From assembly GCF_949628215.1 (NCBI RefSeq), contig NC_134281.1, forward strand, positions 39,974,512 through 40,038,511: a DNA stretch of 64,000 nt, given 5' to 3'. Shown piece after piece: positions 55,401 to 64,000 of this stretch. Made by a program: the position numbers and the translations under genes. Below the pieces are notes generated by a model, which saw nothing but the letters and a program-made list of their open reading frames with translations, did no database searches and was not told where the DNA came from. Origin of the DNA: Phalacrocorax aristotelis (Eukaryota > Chordata > Aves > Suliformes > Phalacrocoracidae). Every line of letters starts with the position of its first letter. The stretch's first letter is position 1.

Positions 55401-58102
55401 GTTATACCTGAACAGCTATTACTGTTGGGGCAGAAATGTGTGTATATGTATGTAAGGTTTCGCTTTGTTTGATAATCTGACTAACTGAAGGGAGTTTAAT
55501 GGGAAATCTAGGTTTCTCACTAATACAAAGCAAAGAGGAAAAGACCCGTTATCTTTTTGTTATCTATTTCTCTCCTATAACAGAATTTTCTGTCCTGTGT
55601 TTTCCAGTATTGCCTTCTAGTGATACTAGAGTAACTTTTCCACTTTCTCTGAGATTGTTTCACATTTCAGGCTGAAAGCAAATGAACCTTTTTCTAGTTC
55701 AACTTGATACTTTGTTCACATCTAGACAATTTTAATTAACATCTGAAATCAGCTGTATATATTTCTGGGTAGTTGTCATATCTTTCTACAGTGTTTATTA
55801 ATATAAAGTTCATAAGGAATTATTTTGAGATCTTCCTTAAGTCATTTCCCTAACTGTTTTTGTCTTGTTTCCCAGTTTAGCAGAACTCATAGTAATCTAA
55901 ATTAAGATGATTACTGACTCATCTTTACTATGCACAGCTTTTACTTTTAAAGTATTTGTTTTACTGTAGGGATTCTTTACTGATGTTTTCAAACCTGAGT
56001 CTCTCTTCCTTCGTTTAAAACCAAGGTTTCACTGAGAGAAAAACTGACTTTGTCTTTCTCCCCTCTCCCTTACAGAGCTCCTCATCTGGGTAGAGAGCTG
56101 GTCTGCAAAGAAAGCAAGAAAACCTTTAAAGCCACGATAGCTATGAGCCAGGAATTTCCCTTAGGAATTGAATCGTATGTCAAAATCATTGGCCGTGAAT
56201 GTTATTGATATGTAGGAAATGTTTTAATATGCTGATGAACTGCAGAAATTTTAATATCTTCAGATACGGGCATTTGGCAGTTTAAAACCCGTGAATGAAG
56301 TGACGTTGTTAAGCAAGTAAACTGTCAAAATTAGAGACCTCAGTGCTGGCATGCCTGTTATTGGAAGAGCCAAGCGCTTATTATACTTGATAAGACCAGA
56401 GCTTTGACCAGGTTTATCACTAACTTGTCAGAATACTGGTGTGCCTGATTCTACAGAATTCTAAAACGTTTTTGCCTTAACAAGTTTTCGTACAAAGTTA
56501 TGTCTCCTAAGCTAATGCAAAACCATGTCAGGTTCCTTATGTCCATGCAGAAGAGGCTGTGGTATTACATGCTTCCATCTCTTGAGTACAATGAGGACAA
56601 GAAACTAGTATCTTGATGTTTATTTGTACACCTATGGTAACACGATATGTATTACTAAGAACTGAATGTGAGGATGCTGATACTGAAGCTCTAAGGAGAG
56701 AGATCTATAAGCATGATATAATTTTTCAACTGCTTTTTTATCACTTTGCTCTTTGGGTTATTTTTATCTTTTCTAGAGGGAAGGCTTGTGAAACAAGAAT
56801 TTGCAATGAAGTCTTTTTTTCCTTTTCAGATTGTTGAATGTTTTAGAAGTAATTGCACCCTTCAAGCACTTTAACAAACTTAGAGAATTTGTTCAAATGA
56901 AGCTTCCACCAGGCTTTCCTGTAAAATTAGGTGAGATAACTACAACTCTTGTGGCTTCATATTTCCAAAATGTGTGTACTTATTTGTGCAGTATGTTCAA
57001 AACTTCTGTCGAGTTTTGTCTTACGTAAGAGTGTGGAATGTGTTGTTGTAGATTTCAGGAGGACGTAGTTAAGTTAGTGGAAGTAACATTAGGTATGAAA
57101 TCTGCAGCTGAAAGGTGAACATAATCCTAGTCAGGAAGAGAATGAGTTAAGTATTTTGTAGCATTTTTGTATTTCTTTTTCCTCAAGGATTACTGGTGAT
57201 ATATTTTTCACCTACAAATAGTTACAAAGCTATTATATTTCTATAAAGCAATTTATTCATGACATAGATTATCACAGCATGAACTGCCAAAAAGTAATAA
57301 TACCTTTTCTAAGCGTTACAGGATTTCTTGCATACCAGTAAACTGTTTAAGCGAGGCAATTCTGAGCAGACTATATTCTACCTCCTGTCATGTTTGCACA
57401 GCTCTGTTTATTGAGGATTGGATTTTTGCTTAGCTCAGTAAGTTAGTTCACGGGCAAGCCAATTTTACTGAGGATAACTCTTAAGTGTTCAACCTCAATT
57501 CGCATTGGAAAAGGGTTATATTTTAAAGCAAACATTTACAAGGTTCATCTTTTCATGTAGATTTGCTCAACTGAAGCCTACGTGAGGCAAGGTTGTTTCA
57601 TCTTGTATCACCTTCAGGCCAGTGTCCTCTATTAGAACAGATTAATCTGTATGTTCATAGCACCTTGGCTTCCATGTCATCAGTCTGCCTCAAGAAAGGA
57701 AAACCACTGAACTGATATTATTAACGTTTTTTGAATGGTGTATTGAGATGGGTATTGTTTCTGTGCTCAAGGGTATCTGGGTATATCCTGAACTAACTTT
57801 CTTTAATCCACCTCCTTTTTTAAGAGCTTTGAATTGCCATTGTATAGAATACTAAACAAGCTTCTACGTCTTTAGCAAGTCTGAAGTTACAAATCTTTAA
57901 GTAACAGATGGTAATTATTGTTAAGCCTGTATTTCTTTGCACTTCATTATATTGTTTTGCTTCCTTTCTAGATATTCCTGTATTTCCCACCATCACAGCC
58001 ACTGTGACTTTTCAGGAGTTCCGTTATGATGAATTTGATGAATCCATCTTCACTATTCCTGATGACTACAAGGAGGACCCCAGCCGTTTTCCTGATCTCT
58101 AA
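34098..58102 (+). CDS. ANKRD13C: Ankyrin repeat domain-containing protein 13C (complete, 13 coding exons)
   Basis: ANKRD13C is an ER-associated protein reported as a chaperone that controls folding and exit of G-protein-coupled receptors. Thirteen exons join to 513 codons plus TAA: 34098-34443, 41476-41517, 45509-45613, 46580-46665, 48172-48217, 49906-49972, 51446-51590, 52368-52499, 53441-53602, 54423-54502, 56076-56174, 56830-56930 and 57972-58102. All introns are GT-AG and all phases agree. Residues 1-82 are Gly/Ala/His-rich. Ankyrin-type repeats span about 85-185, including [20 protein letters not shown]. The rest is the GPCR-chaperone domain, ending in [19 protein letters not shown]. The human protein has 541 residues as I recall, and the 28-residue difference lies in the low-complexity part of exon 1. 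The gene looks intact. The start was chosen by match to the conserved [18 protein letters not shown]-terminus. Confidence 0.97.
35907..35935. repeat. (CA)n/(TA)n microsatellite
   Basis: A short run of alternating TATATGCGCACACACACATATATATA in ANKRD13C intron 1, broken in places. All of it is alternating purine-pyrimidine sequence. Confidence 0.7.
38674..38780 (-). mobile_element. Old CR1 LINE 3'-end fragment
   Basis: GGAGGTGATCTTGTCCAACC followed by TTCTGCTCAAAGCA and AGATCAGGTTGCTCAGACCC resembles the reverse complement of the CR1 3' region, as widely seen in birds. It is diverged and short, and lacks coding sequence. The assignment is from memory of the family consensus. Confidence 0.6.
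39688..40771 (-). mobile_element. CR1 LINE, 5'-truncated copy on the minus strand
   Basis: The plus-strand start, AGAATCACAAAATCATTAAG then GTTGGAAAAGACCTCTAAGA, is the reverse complement of the CR1 3' end with its ATTCTATG-type tail. On the minus strand the far end encodes a reverse-transcriptase remnant: [22 protein letters not shown], then [20 protein letters not shown] and FTNDTKLGG. The usual RT box reads FADD, so the catalytic Asp pair is disrupted here (FTND). Frame changes between segments show that the copy is dead. It sits in ANKRD13C intron 1, antisense to the gene. Confidence 0.9.
41476..41517 (+). CDS. ANKRD13C: ANKRD13C exon 2 (residues 116-130)
   Basis: A 42-bp micro-exon, acceptor TTTATTTTAG, donor GTAGGT at 41518. 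It encodes [14 protein letters not shown], the core of an ankyrin repeat. It is too small to appear as an open frame and was located by its TPLHLA motif. Confidence 0.95.
41518..45508. other. ANKRD13C intron 2
   Basis: A 4.0-kb AT-rich intron. Only small features are visible: an A-rich tract near 42901-42914 and a hairpin at 45168-45205. No further exon, RNA gene or named repeat was recognised. Confidence 0.7.
45168..45205. repeat. Inverted repeat with TG/CA core in ANKRD13C intron 2
   Basis: TATAGTTGTGT (45168-45178) is perfectly complementary to ACACAACTATA (45195-45205). The inner GTGTATATGCACATAC can extend the pairing with a small bulge. It lies about 300 bases upstream of exon 3. Confidence 0.6.
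45509..45613 (+). CDS. ANKRD13C: ANKRD13C exon 3 (residues 130-165)
   Basis: 105 bp, acceptor TTGTTGCAG, donor GTAAGA at 45614. It encodes [20 protein letters not shown] and then [15 protein letters not shown], finishing one ankyrin repeat and starting the next. Confidence 0.96.
46580..46665 (+). CDS. ANKRD13C: ANKRD13C exon 4 (residues 165-193)
   Basis: 86 bp, acceptor CTGTTTAG, donor GTAAGT at 46666. It encodes [20 protein letters not shown] and PRLLKALKE, matching the vertebrate protein. It ends phase 0. Confidence 0.95.
48172..48217 (+). CDS. ANKRD13C: ANKRD13C exon 5 (residues 194-209)
   Basis: 46 bp, acceptor TTTTCATCTCAG, donor GTAAGC at 48218. It encodes [15 protein letters not shown], the start of the GPCR-chaperone domain. 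Confidence 0.94.
49906..49972 (+). CDS. ANKRD13C: ANKRD13C exon 6 (residues 209-231)
   Basis: 67 bp, acceptor CTACCTTTAG, donor GTAAGT at 49973. It encodes [20 protein letters not shown] and N-I. His stands where I recall Tyr in human (KIYKQG). Phase 2 end. Confidence 0.94.
51446..51590 (+). CDS. ANKRD13C: ANKRD13C exon 7 (residues 231-279)
   Basis: 145 bp, acceptor TTTTTGCAG, donor GTAAAG at 51591. It encodes [37 protein letters not shown] and VYQRIHHE, all strongly conserved. Confidence 0.96.
52271..52294. repeat. (TTG)n microsatellite
   Basis: A nearly perfect (TTG) run of about eight units in ANKRD13C intron 7, ending 73 bases before exon 8. It probably varies in length between individuals. 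Confidence 0.8.
52368..52499 (+). CDS. ANKRD13C: ANKRD13C exon 8 (residues 280-323)
   Basis: 132 bp, exactly 44 codons, acceptor ATTCTAG, donor GTAAGC at 52500. It encodes the acidic segment [20 protein letters not shown], then [16 protein letters not shown] (TTG)n run lies 73 bases upstream in the intron. Confidence 0.96.
53441..53602 (+). CDS. ANKRD13C: ANKRD13C exon 9 (residues 324-377)
   Basis: 162 bp, exactly 54 codons, acceptor TTTCTTGCAG, donor GTATAC at 53603. It encodes [20 protein letters not shown], a basic [16 protein letters not shown] stretch and [13 protein letters not shown]. Confidence 0.96.
53707..53804. repeat. Spaced direct duplication in ANKRD13C intron 9
   Basis: A 29-bp segment, TCATTGTCGTAATTTTAAAA then TAATAAATA, at 53707-53735 recurs at 53776-53804 with a single base change. 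The offset is 69 bp and the sequence between is AT-rich. It looks like one small tandem duplication. Confidence 0.8.
54423..54502 (+). CDS. ANKRD13C: ANKRD13C exon 10 (residues 378-404)
   Basis: 80 bp, acceptor TTTTCTCAACAG, donor GTAAGT at 54503. It encodes [20 protein letters not shown] and ISAENG. The [10 protein letters not shown] stretch looks like a phosphorylation-prone loop (inference). Confidence 0.94.
56076..56174 (+). CDS. ANKRD13C: ANKRD13C exon 11 (residues 404-437)
   Basis: 99 bp, acceptor CTCCCTTACAG, donor GTATGT at 56175. It encodes [20 protein letters not shown] and [12 protein letters not shown]. It was located by homology and splice sites. Confidence 0.94.
56830..56930 (+). 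CDS. ANKRD13C: ANKRD13C exon 12 (residues 437-471)
   Basis: 101 bp, acceptor TTCCTTTTCAG, donor GTGAGA at 56931. It encodes [20 protein letters not shown] and [13 protein letters not shown], close to identical to other vertebrates. Confidence 0.96.
57972..58102 (+). CDS. ANKRD13C: ANKRD13C exon 13, end of coding region (residues 471-513)
   Basis: 131 bp of coding sequence, acceptor CCTTTCTAG, stop TAA 58100-58102. It encodes [36 protein letters not shown] and the conserved C-terminus PSRFPDL. Confidence 0.97.
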
Positions 58103-59530
58103 CTAAACTGGAAGGTTAATGGTGAATAACAATACCAGCGTACCACAGTGAAAGCAAATGGATGCAAATAGCCCACAGATATAGATAGAAAAGTGGGTCA
58201 TAAAGGAAGGGATAAACTTAATACAGAAGAAAAGGGAACATGCATCAAATGAGTGATGTACTGATACTCACTGTAATGGGCATCTAATCTAGTTTGTGAT
58301 TTACAGCAAGTCTCCTGCTGTGTTCGTTCACACTTTTATACATCCAGTACTGCAAGCGTGGTAGTCTGACACCTCGGTGACCCTGAGAATACTTAACAGC
58401 TGTGAGGACTATCATTCGTTTTTAAATTTTTTACATTTCTTGGTGATACAAAAAGCACTCTTGGACCATTAGCATAAAAGTTGAAATGTCTTAGCTGGAT
58501 ATTAGCCCTATAAAACATCCCACCATACTTAAGATGGCCATGTTCTATTCTTTCAAGCTTTGTTTTCATGAATTGTAAACTATGTATCATTATGTATAGT
58601 TCAGTAATTTGAATGTTAGTTGAACGTATATTAGAAGGAATGCATTTTCTGTACATGAATGAACCAAATGGTAATCATTAAACAATTGCATTTTCATACT
58701 GCAATACACTTCAGAAATAGCATTTGCTCTGCAGGGAATAAGGTACCTCCTCTAGCACCTTAGTGCAATCCATCGTGGTGCTATCCGTGTCTCTCGGAAC
58801 CATTAATTTCTTCACTGAGCTGTTTGTTAATCTTCTTTTCATTAGCTCTGCACTTAACTTCTCTCACCATACTGGCTTGGGAGTCCCTGCTGTGGCCGTG
58901 ATGCTGCGTCGATTAGCATGCTTGGGAGTTCATTAGCTAGAAATTGTCGCTTTTTTTCTTCTTTTTTTCACATTCACATAGGAGACTTGCTCCATAATGG
59001 TTGAGCATCAACTAGGTTATCTTGTATTTCTATTCAGCAGCCACTCATAAACATGGGATGCGTATAAAGGGTTACTAGAACAATAAGCTCAAGCATTAAA
59101 TCTTCATATAAGAAAAAAGTCTCTCTTGAAGTTAGTTTAATTGTAGTGCACACTGAATAAGGCTCACACTGGAAGATTTTATTTGCAACTGCTTAGGATG
59201 TTTCCAGATTTTTTTCCTTCCTCCTAATATTCTGAATAGGTAGGCGGTTCAGTACTCTGGCTTTTTGAGTTTATTCTCATTCCAAGTGGTTCCAGTCTCC
59301 TAATTTGACAATAATCCAGCTTTTGGTTTGTTAGAAAGAACTTGTGCAAAAGGCTAATGGTGCTATTTGTTTGTATTAAGAAATTTAGATTAAAGTGCTG
59401 TGGTGTAATTGTAAAAAATGTAAATATTTTCAAAATTATATTCTTTGTGCACTGTAGTTAAAACTTTTTCTGGAAACCCATAGAGTTAAGCATCAAACTT
59501 TATAATAAAGAGTACCATCAATGCTTAGTA
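58103..59530 (+). other. ANKRD13C: ANKRD13C 3' UTR, minimal extent
   Basis: Untranslated sequence after the TAA. The first AATAAA downstream lies at 59504-59509, so a transcript ending near 59530 is the shortest I can support. Longer forms are possible, because AATAAA also occurs at 62118-62123, 62597-62602 and 62789-62794, and the human gene has a 3' UTR of several kb as I recall. Confidence 0.45.
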
Positions 59531-62500
59531 GAGGTAACCAACCTAACTAACCATGCAGGTGATAAATGGAGATGGCTTATCACAAGGCAATAAAAGCTGA
59601 CTTGTCAGGCACATTGACAGCACGTGGAAATACATGTCTGAAGCAGACATTCTTTCAAAACTCCTGGAATCTGTCTGTATAAAACCCAAAGAGGCTGCTC
59701 TAGAGAAGTACAGTATCCACTCTGTAAGTGGAGTCCTAGTGAATCACTGTCAGCAAAGTACAGATAAACTCAAAACAGAAAGCTGAGGTTGATCCCCTGC
59801 CAGCATCACTATAAACCTGCAAGTTTGACAGGTGAGTACTGTTTACTTTGCAGACTGTGATCGATACACTGGAGTTATTAATTCAAAATAAAATCTAAAA
59901 TAAAACTATAGGGGAAAAAAGCAAAGGGAAATACAGAATTGTAATGACTTGAAGTACTGTAGCAGTAGCAGATGTTGAACATTCAGTAGGAATGATAGAA
60001 CTTGTTCTTCCAAGTCATTATGAATTCCTAGAGTGTTTTACATCTATGGTATAAATTGACACCCACCTCATGCTCCTCCTTAGAAACAGCTGAGATCCTT
60101 ACCGTGAGAGACCAGGGCTGAATGTATGTAGAGACTGAATTATGCTGTCAGTGGGGCGAAATACAGATTTCTCCTGTTGCCCTCTTTTACAGATGCCCGT
60201 TGCAGGGTAGAATGTTTCATGTAGTGCTGCTGGATCAGGTCTTGTGCCGGGTGTCAAACTGAAGCAAGTGCAGGGGCTGTACAGGAGTACCAAGGTGCTT
60301 GGAAGTTTCAGCAAACAGAAGAACGTTTCTCCATAAGGTGAATGTTAGAAATCCTTTTTCTCAGTATTACAGGGAAAGAACCATGTGTTTCATATTACTT
60401 TGCATTTTTGATTATCCTAAATTACCACCACGGAGCTTGCTGACATAGGAAGGAGCATACATACCTGGAGCTGTGTGATTCAGGCAATATAGTGACTGCA
60501 ATGGACTGGATTCTAGACTTCCAAAAAAACCAACAAAGAACAAAGGTTTTTGTGTAGCCTCACATGAAAACAGGGTTCTGTATATCTCCATCTGCCTATA
60601 GAACAGCCATGTCTTCTGGTGGCAAATGAGGTGTCTGACTCAAAGCCCGCTGCAGTTTGTGGAAATGTTTTCTGTGATTTCCATGGACTCTGGCTGCAGA
60701 TTTTGTGGGGTTTTTTTAACCTTCATGATTACACAACTACTAACTTTGATACATTTTAAGATTTGCAGAAACTTTTTATAGTGGGTTGCTATATTAAGGC
60801 TTGCTCTAATTTGGAGTGTCAGCAGAGAAGAGTGGACACAGATTTGGTTGACTATAGTCTTTTTACAATATTATGGTGAACATACCCTCCTACTTCTTTT
60901 CTTCCTTCTATGGAGCTGAATTATCTGACTCCAACCAGATTGTCCTTTCCAGTCAGTGAGTGTTTTCAGCTTCCTGTGACAGCCTCACGGAGTAAGACTC
61001 AGTGAACTGTTTCTCGGTACATTTCCTTCCAAATTTTGGTGATGTGTTTTCCGTCTGAAACATTCCTACTGATGAGTTTTGAAACTTAAAACATAGGGAC
61101 ACTTGGGACATGGGTTACTGATGGATATGTCGCAAGCTGCAGGAACCCCCATGAGTGAGAGGGATGTTAGGCTGAGCCTACCGTAGGGACTCGCGTCTTG
61201 GCCTAACTGTAGCAATCCACAGGCGTGAAGAGATGTGATCCTGGCAGCGTAGCTGTGCTGGTGCAGTTCTGTAGTGGTGACTGTGTCCACACTGATATAA
61301 ATGTTTTATCCACTGTAATTTGTTTTGCTTGCAAGGGTTTTTGTGTTGTGCTGACACAAAGTGCATATTTGTCGGTATGAGTGCGTCTGCACAGAAGCTT
61401 CGCCCGCGCTGTGGATGGGTGAAGTGTTTCTAGTATAGAGGGAGCCTTAGTCCGCAGCTGTGCTGTGGGCGCCGGTGTCCTTTAGCGCTTGCAATCTCCT
61501 GTTCAGATATCTTTTAGAAATTTATTTTTTCTAACAGGATTGTTTAGTAGCACTTCAATTTCTGTTTTTCCCCTTTTCCTTAAGACCGTGTTGGGTGTTA
61601 AGGGAAGGATTCCCCTGTAGAATGATTACATATTCACAGCTGTTTTACAGAGGTTGTCTCATCGCTGCTGCGCAACAGGAAGCGTGTCGGCTTTAGCTTG
61701 TTCACTTAACATGTGCACGTGTAGGGACTTCCATTGCAACAAGATACCCTGGAATGTAAGAATGTCTGGGTAACTAAAAACCCCTTTGGACACACTGGCT
61801 GAGGTGGATGGTATCATCTGTAGTTACCATAAGCGGGATGAAAAGGGAGCTTGCACAGGTTGGGATTATTATCTATTAATAATCACGATATTAAGATGCA
61901 CATTGACACTGTGGTGTTCTTTAAGGTGGAGCTGACAATGGTGCAGGAGTGGCGTGTGTGGAAGAGGGAGTCTCTGTACCAGGGCTGTGTTCACCTCAGT
62001 TCAGTGTTTGGGGCATTGTTTCTCTCTGATCTCACCGTATTTCCCCCCCCTCCAATGGCTGTGAGGTTTTTTTTATGAACGAGTATTAAAAGACAGCCAT
62101 TAATTTTGGTAAACTGAAATAAATTCTTGCTAAAGAATTCCTAGTGTTGTTTCTTAACCAAACTTTTACTGGTCTTCCAAAATACTGCTTTAATTTATGG
62201 CAAAGGGAATGAGTTTTCTTTTTCCTTTCAAGGAGCTGCTGTTCCAGTCACTGTACTCACTTTACTGCAATTCTTGATTTATCTATTGAAACAATTTGTT
62301 ACAAAAAACTCTGGATGTATTTTTGCTGGAAACCCACCTTGTTAAGTTGATATTCAAAGCAACTGTCTGGTTTTTAAAAACGTATTTGTTCTTGATTTGT
62401 AATTCACGCAAGGGTAACGGCATTATTTAATCTGTATTAACAAATTTCCTGTAATGCTGCAGTTTCACATTTATTTTCCTTACAATTTGTAATTATCATG

Positions 62501-64000
62501 GAAACAATGTCATTTTTTTTGCATTTTACTAGTTGTCTGGTCCATGTTTTTAACTTACCTTCACTAATAGTAACTTTTGGTTGTATCATTTGTTAGAATA
62601 AAGACCAAAATATGCTGTTTGATTCTGAAACTGTTCAACACATGAAAATCAAGTTTTAACTCTCCTGTCATAATACTTTTTGGGATATATACACACTGTA
62701 GACATGCATCGCTGAGCAGGGATGCAATCTGAGGGGACAAGCTCACACTGCTCTATTCTGCAAAGGGCATTTCATTGGTCGTTTTTTAAATAAAATCCTG
62801 CATTTTCATTAAAGACTTTACCCTCTGTAAAGCTCCAGATTTTACTGGACTGTCTAGTACACAGGAAAATAGCAGTGGTGGAGGAAGGATGTGGTGAGTA
62901 GCTTCTGGCATTTACCTAGAGCTAAGGCGTCACAAGTTGAAGGAGACCTTTTAAGTTTGCTGAGCCGTGTTCAGTAATTACAGAAGTTTTATCTCCTAAA
63001 TCCAGGCATGTACTCATTTAAATAACAAGACGTGACAACTGGTCATAACAGTGGTCTCTCAGAAGAACTGTGGATGACTGAGAGAGCAAAACGTGGAACT
63101 TCTAAAGTTTCATTTTGCCTTGTGGATGTGGGTTTTTAATTTAAAATTGCTTTTCTGTCCTGCAAACATCAAAAGTTGAGCTTGCAGAGCAGAGGTTAGG
63201 ATAGCCCTCTGTAGTAAAGATCTGCTAACTTTTAAGATCTCATAAAGGGCAAGGAGAACTCACATTTGGAGTTACAGGAAGTGCTTAAAATGGTACCAGT
63301 TAAACCCAAAGATTTCAGTAAATGGTGCAGTTGCAGCCTTTTTGTTGCTATAGCACACCATTACATAGCGTGGGTAGCCACAAGCCTGGATTTTGCTATG
63401 ATGGAGTACTTCTAAAATGAGTATGGTAACACTGGAGCCTTTCCAGATTGGGCACTGTGAAGGTACGGCTGAGCAAGACATTTTTCTTTTGCATGTGGTA
63501 AGTTACCCATGTGCAATGGCCCAGCTGTTGCCACTGAATTCCCCAGCATCAACAGCAGGACAAGACGTAACTTTTGCCAGCTGGATTGTTGTACTTGGGT
63601 CTCATTTAACGTGTCATGTACATTCATTCCAAATGAAGTATTGCAGGATGAGCTGCATACTGATGGGGTACCTGAGCAGTTAGAGCAAAATCACTACTGA
63701 CATTTTTAGTTTCATTTTGGAGGAAAAGCCATCTCCCCGTTCCTCTAGATCACAGGGAGCGTGCCTTTGGCCACCTTGATGCTGATGTGCAAATGGAACA
63801 GCTGGGCTGTTGAGGAGCCATGTAAAAGTTGAAGTCTCACCATAGCAAATGGAAGGCTGATGCATAAGCAAAAAAATGAATCCTATTTGATATAGAATTC
63901 CTTTGAGTTTTAAGAACGTTGGTACCAGAAACAATAGCTACTGAAACATTTAATATAGTACAGGCTCTAACACCACCAACCCACAAAAGCAATTATTTAC
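59531..64000. other. Extended 3' UTR or intergenic sequence; no gene recognised
   Basis: I see no conserved coding exon on either strand here. Open frames are short and lack domains. The candidate poly(A) signals at 62118, 62597 and 62789 (plus strand) suggest that part of it may be long ANKRD13C 3' UTR. In human the neighbour on this side is SRSF11; no Arg/Ser-rich exon of it is visible. Confidence 0.5.

Larger units (their letters stand above)
45614..57971. other. ANKRD13C introns 3-12
   Basis: Ten introns of about 0.65-1.7 kb separate exons 3-13. All are AT-rich with GT-AG ends. An AT-rich run occurs at 46158-46190, a (TTG)n run at 52271-52294 and a spaced duplication at 53707-53804. No nested gene or recognisable mobile element was seen in them. 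Confidence 0.7.

Noticed and set aside
59531-64000. Possible last exons of the neighbouring gene SRSF11 on the minus strand
   Set aside because: No Arg/Ser-rich coding segment or supporting splice sites were seen; only short random frames.

Overview
This is a nuclear genome window from a vertebrate, almost certainly a bird. The evidence is spliced genes with GT-AG introns, CpG-island promoters, a CR1 LINE fragment with the typical avian 3' end, and solo LTRs of a type common in bird genomes. The species cannot be named from the sequence. No bacterial-type operon, CRISPR array, tRNA or rRNA was seen.

Two genes account for nearly all supportable coding content, and they lie head to head. CTH (cystathionine gamma-lyase) is on the minus strand. 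Exons 1-11 run from the start codon at 29314 down to 14006 and encode 395 residues. A short terminal exon should follow but could not be fixed, and tandem AATAAA signals near 12270 suggest the transcript end. ANKRD13C (ankyrin repeat domain 13C) is on the plus strand. All 13 coding exons were placed between 34098 and 58102, giving a 513-residue protein with every splice phase consistent. From memory, the same divergent pair occurs on human chromosome 1p31, so this is conserved synteny.

Layout: 1-12.24 kb is intergenic sequence beyond CTH with no recognisable gene. 12.24-29.31 kb is CTH, with a solo LTR in intron 10 (14422-15038, antisense) and another in intron 3 (25619-26143, sense). 29.3-34.1 kb is the divergent intergenic region. 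It has one CpG island at each gene and, just upstream of ANKRD13C, an unusual 0.55-kb block of degenerate repeats flanked by inverted arms (33143-33702). 34.1-58.1 kb is ANKRD13C, with a 7-kb first intron that holds a minus-strand CR1 copy (about 39688-40771). 58.1-64 kb is 3' UTR and downstream sequence with several candidate poly(A) signals.

The two proteins are not known to work together. CTH makes cysteine and hydrogen sulfide in the transsulfuration pathway, and ANKRD13C is an ER-associated chaperone for G-protein-coupled receptors. I found no convincing undescribed system. The best leads are the inverted repeat block next to the ANKRD13C promoter, the unresolved CTH C-terminus, and a 181-codon open frame in CTH intron 9.
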